This document shows, one piece after another, positions 36,561-37,070 of a stretch of DNA of 37,070 nt. Source of the stretch: a virus. Position numbers and translations under genes: made by a program. The DNA lies in the IMG/VR virus record IMGVR_UViG_3300046328_001234, positions 1 through 37,070 of that record, one strand, 5' to 3'. How positions within the stretch are numbered: position 1 is the stretch's first letter; every line of letters starts with the position of its first letter. Below the pieces are notes generated by a model, which saw only the letters and a program-made list of their open reading frames with translations, did not search any database and was not told the DNA's origin.

Positions 36561-37070
36561 GCCGCCTGCGAATTTCTAAGTAGTTTTTTACGCTTGAGAT
36601 TAGCGAGGACTTCACCGACATCCACTCGCTCGGATTCACCCCCAACGGGTTGTTCAAATAGTTGCTCGACTTGGCGCTGTTTAGTTGCGATCGCTTCAGC
36701 GGACTCAAGGGCGATCGCCTGATCGACCAGCTCCTGAAACTTACCCCAAAAGCCGAGGTTCACACAGTCCTTGATGGTATTGAAAATAAAATCTGTTGCC
36801 GCGCCCACGGTGGCTGCGTCACCACGCCTCTTCTTGCGCTGGATACAGACATCGATCAACGACTTGCGCCAGTCGTTTGGGTGTTTGCCATTATGCCACT
36901 CCGCGTAACCAGCATCGACAACGGATTGAGGAATATGGCGATTTTGCGGCTTGGGCTGACTAAACCGCTTTTCAAACTGCATATATTTTTCTGCTTGTTT
37001 TGAAACAGCGACTGAAGGTGTGATCGCCTTGCTGAGATTTTCGAGCGGTAAAGGGGAAGCGGGGGTAGGG
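36557..37070 (-). CDS. Replication initiator-like protein, C-terminal part (joins position 1)
   Basis: The frame from the window's right edge to TGA 36559-36557 is open for 171 codons and lacks a start at its 5' end; the ATG at 36982 is internal. It begins P-T-P-A-S-P-L-P-L-E-N-L, then basic and helical segments (WRKSLIDVCIQRKKRRGDAA, FIFNTIKDCVNLGFWGKFQE). Taken in phase with the frame leaving position 1, it completes a 365-residue protein. The C-terminal domain probably contacts DnaB, whose gene overlaps the stop. The clean phase and lack of stops support circularity. Confidence 0.8.
   Translation of the reverse strand, partial: PTPASPLPLENLSKAITPSVAVSKQAEKYMQFEKRFSQPKPQNRHIPQSVVDAGYAEWHNGKHPNDWRKSLIDVCIQRKKRRGDAATVGAATDFIFNTIKDCVNLGFWGKFQELVDQAIALESAEAIATKQRQVEQLFEQPVGGESERVDVGEVLANLKRKKLLRNSQAA

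Noticed and set aside
1-37070. tRNA or rRNA genes
   Set aside because: I looked through the non-coding gaps and saw no cloverleaf-like sequence or conserved T-loop; a dedicated search was not possible.

Overview
The window looks like one complete circular 37,070-bp element of a cyanobacterial host, cut open inside its replication gene. HIP1 octamers (GCGATCGC), the hallmark of cyanobacterial DNA, recur throughout. The minus-strand frame that runs off position 1 continues, in phase and without a stop, into the minus-strand frame that enters at position 37070. Joined, they give one 365-residue initiator-like protein followed by DnaB through an ATGA overlap. The gene content is that of a phage or phage-plasmid: terminase, PhoH, endolysin-like hydrolase, sliding clamp, SSBs, RusA, class II ribonucleotide reductase, ThyX, dCTP deaminase, cytosine methyltransferase and DnaB. 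I recognise no capsid, portal, tail, integrase or DNA polymerase gene. The element may therefore be a phage-plasmid with unrecognisable virion genes, a satellite, or a decaying phage-like plasmid.

Layout. A divergent control region at about 830-1015 separates two arms. The minus arm starts with a ribbon-helix-helix (RHH) protein whose promoter carries a palindrome between -35 and -10. It continues through the initiator gene (which contains two iteron-like repeat arrays), dnaB, and a long train of tightly overlapping genes down to 14456. This arm handles replication, nucleotide supply (dcd, thyX, nrdJ), recombination and ssDNA binding (rusA, two SSB-like proteins) and DNA methylation, with many small unknown genes. 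The plus arm holds phoH (1016-1720). After a second RHH gene and a promoter-like region come: a membrane/cell-wall cassette (2148-7363: membrane proteins, FtsK/VirD4-like ATPase, M23 peptidase plus lambda-lysozyme-like domain); a clamp/ParB-like/DUF3850 group (7385-11295); a strong hairpin; and terS-terL (12284-14459). The arms converge at 14456-14459, where the two stop codons share CTAG.

Three inteins interrupt two nucleotide-metabolism enzymes: two with LAGLIDADG domains in NrdJ and one with an HNH domain in ThyX. The most unusual features are the split initiator gene with iterons coding a heptapeptide linker, the CopG-Rep-like control layout, and a 20-bp perfect palindrome that throws the M23 peptidase out of frame. 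Several other genes are also interrupted: a +1 shift near 2914, in-frame TGA at 3473 and TAA at 33852, and a shift near 26230. This suggests recent decay, recoding, or sequence errors.
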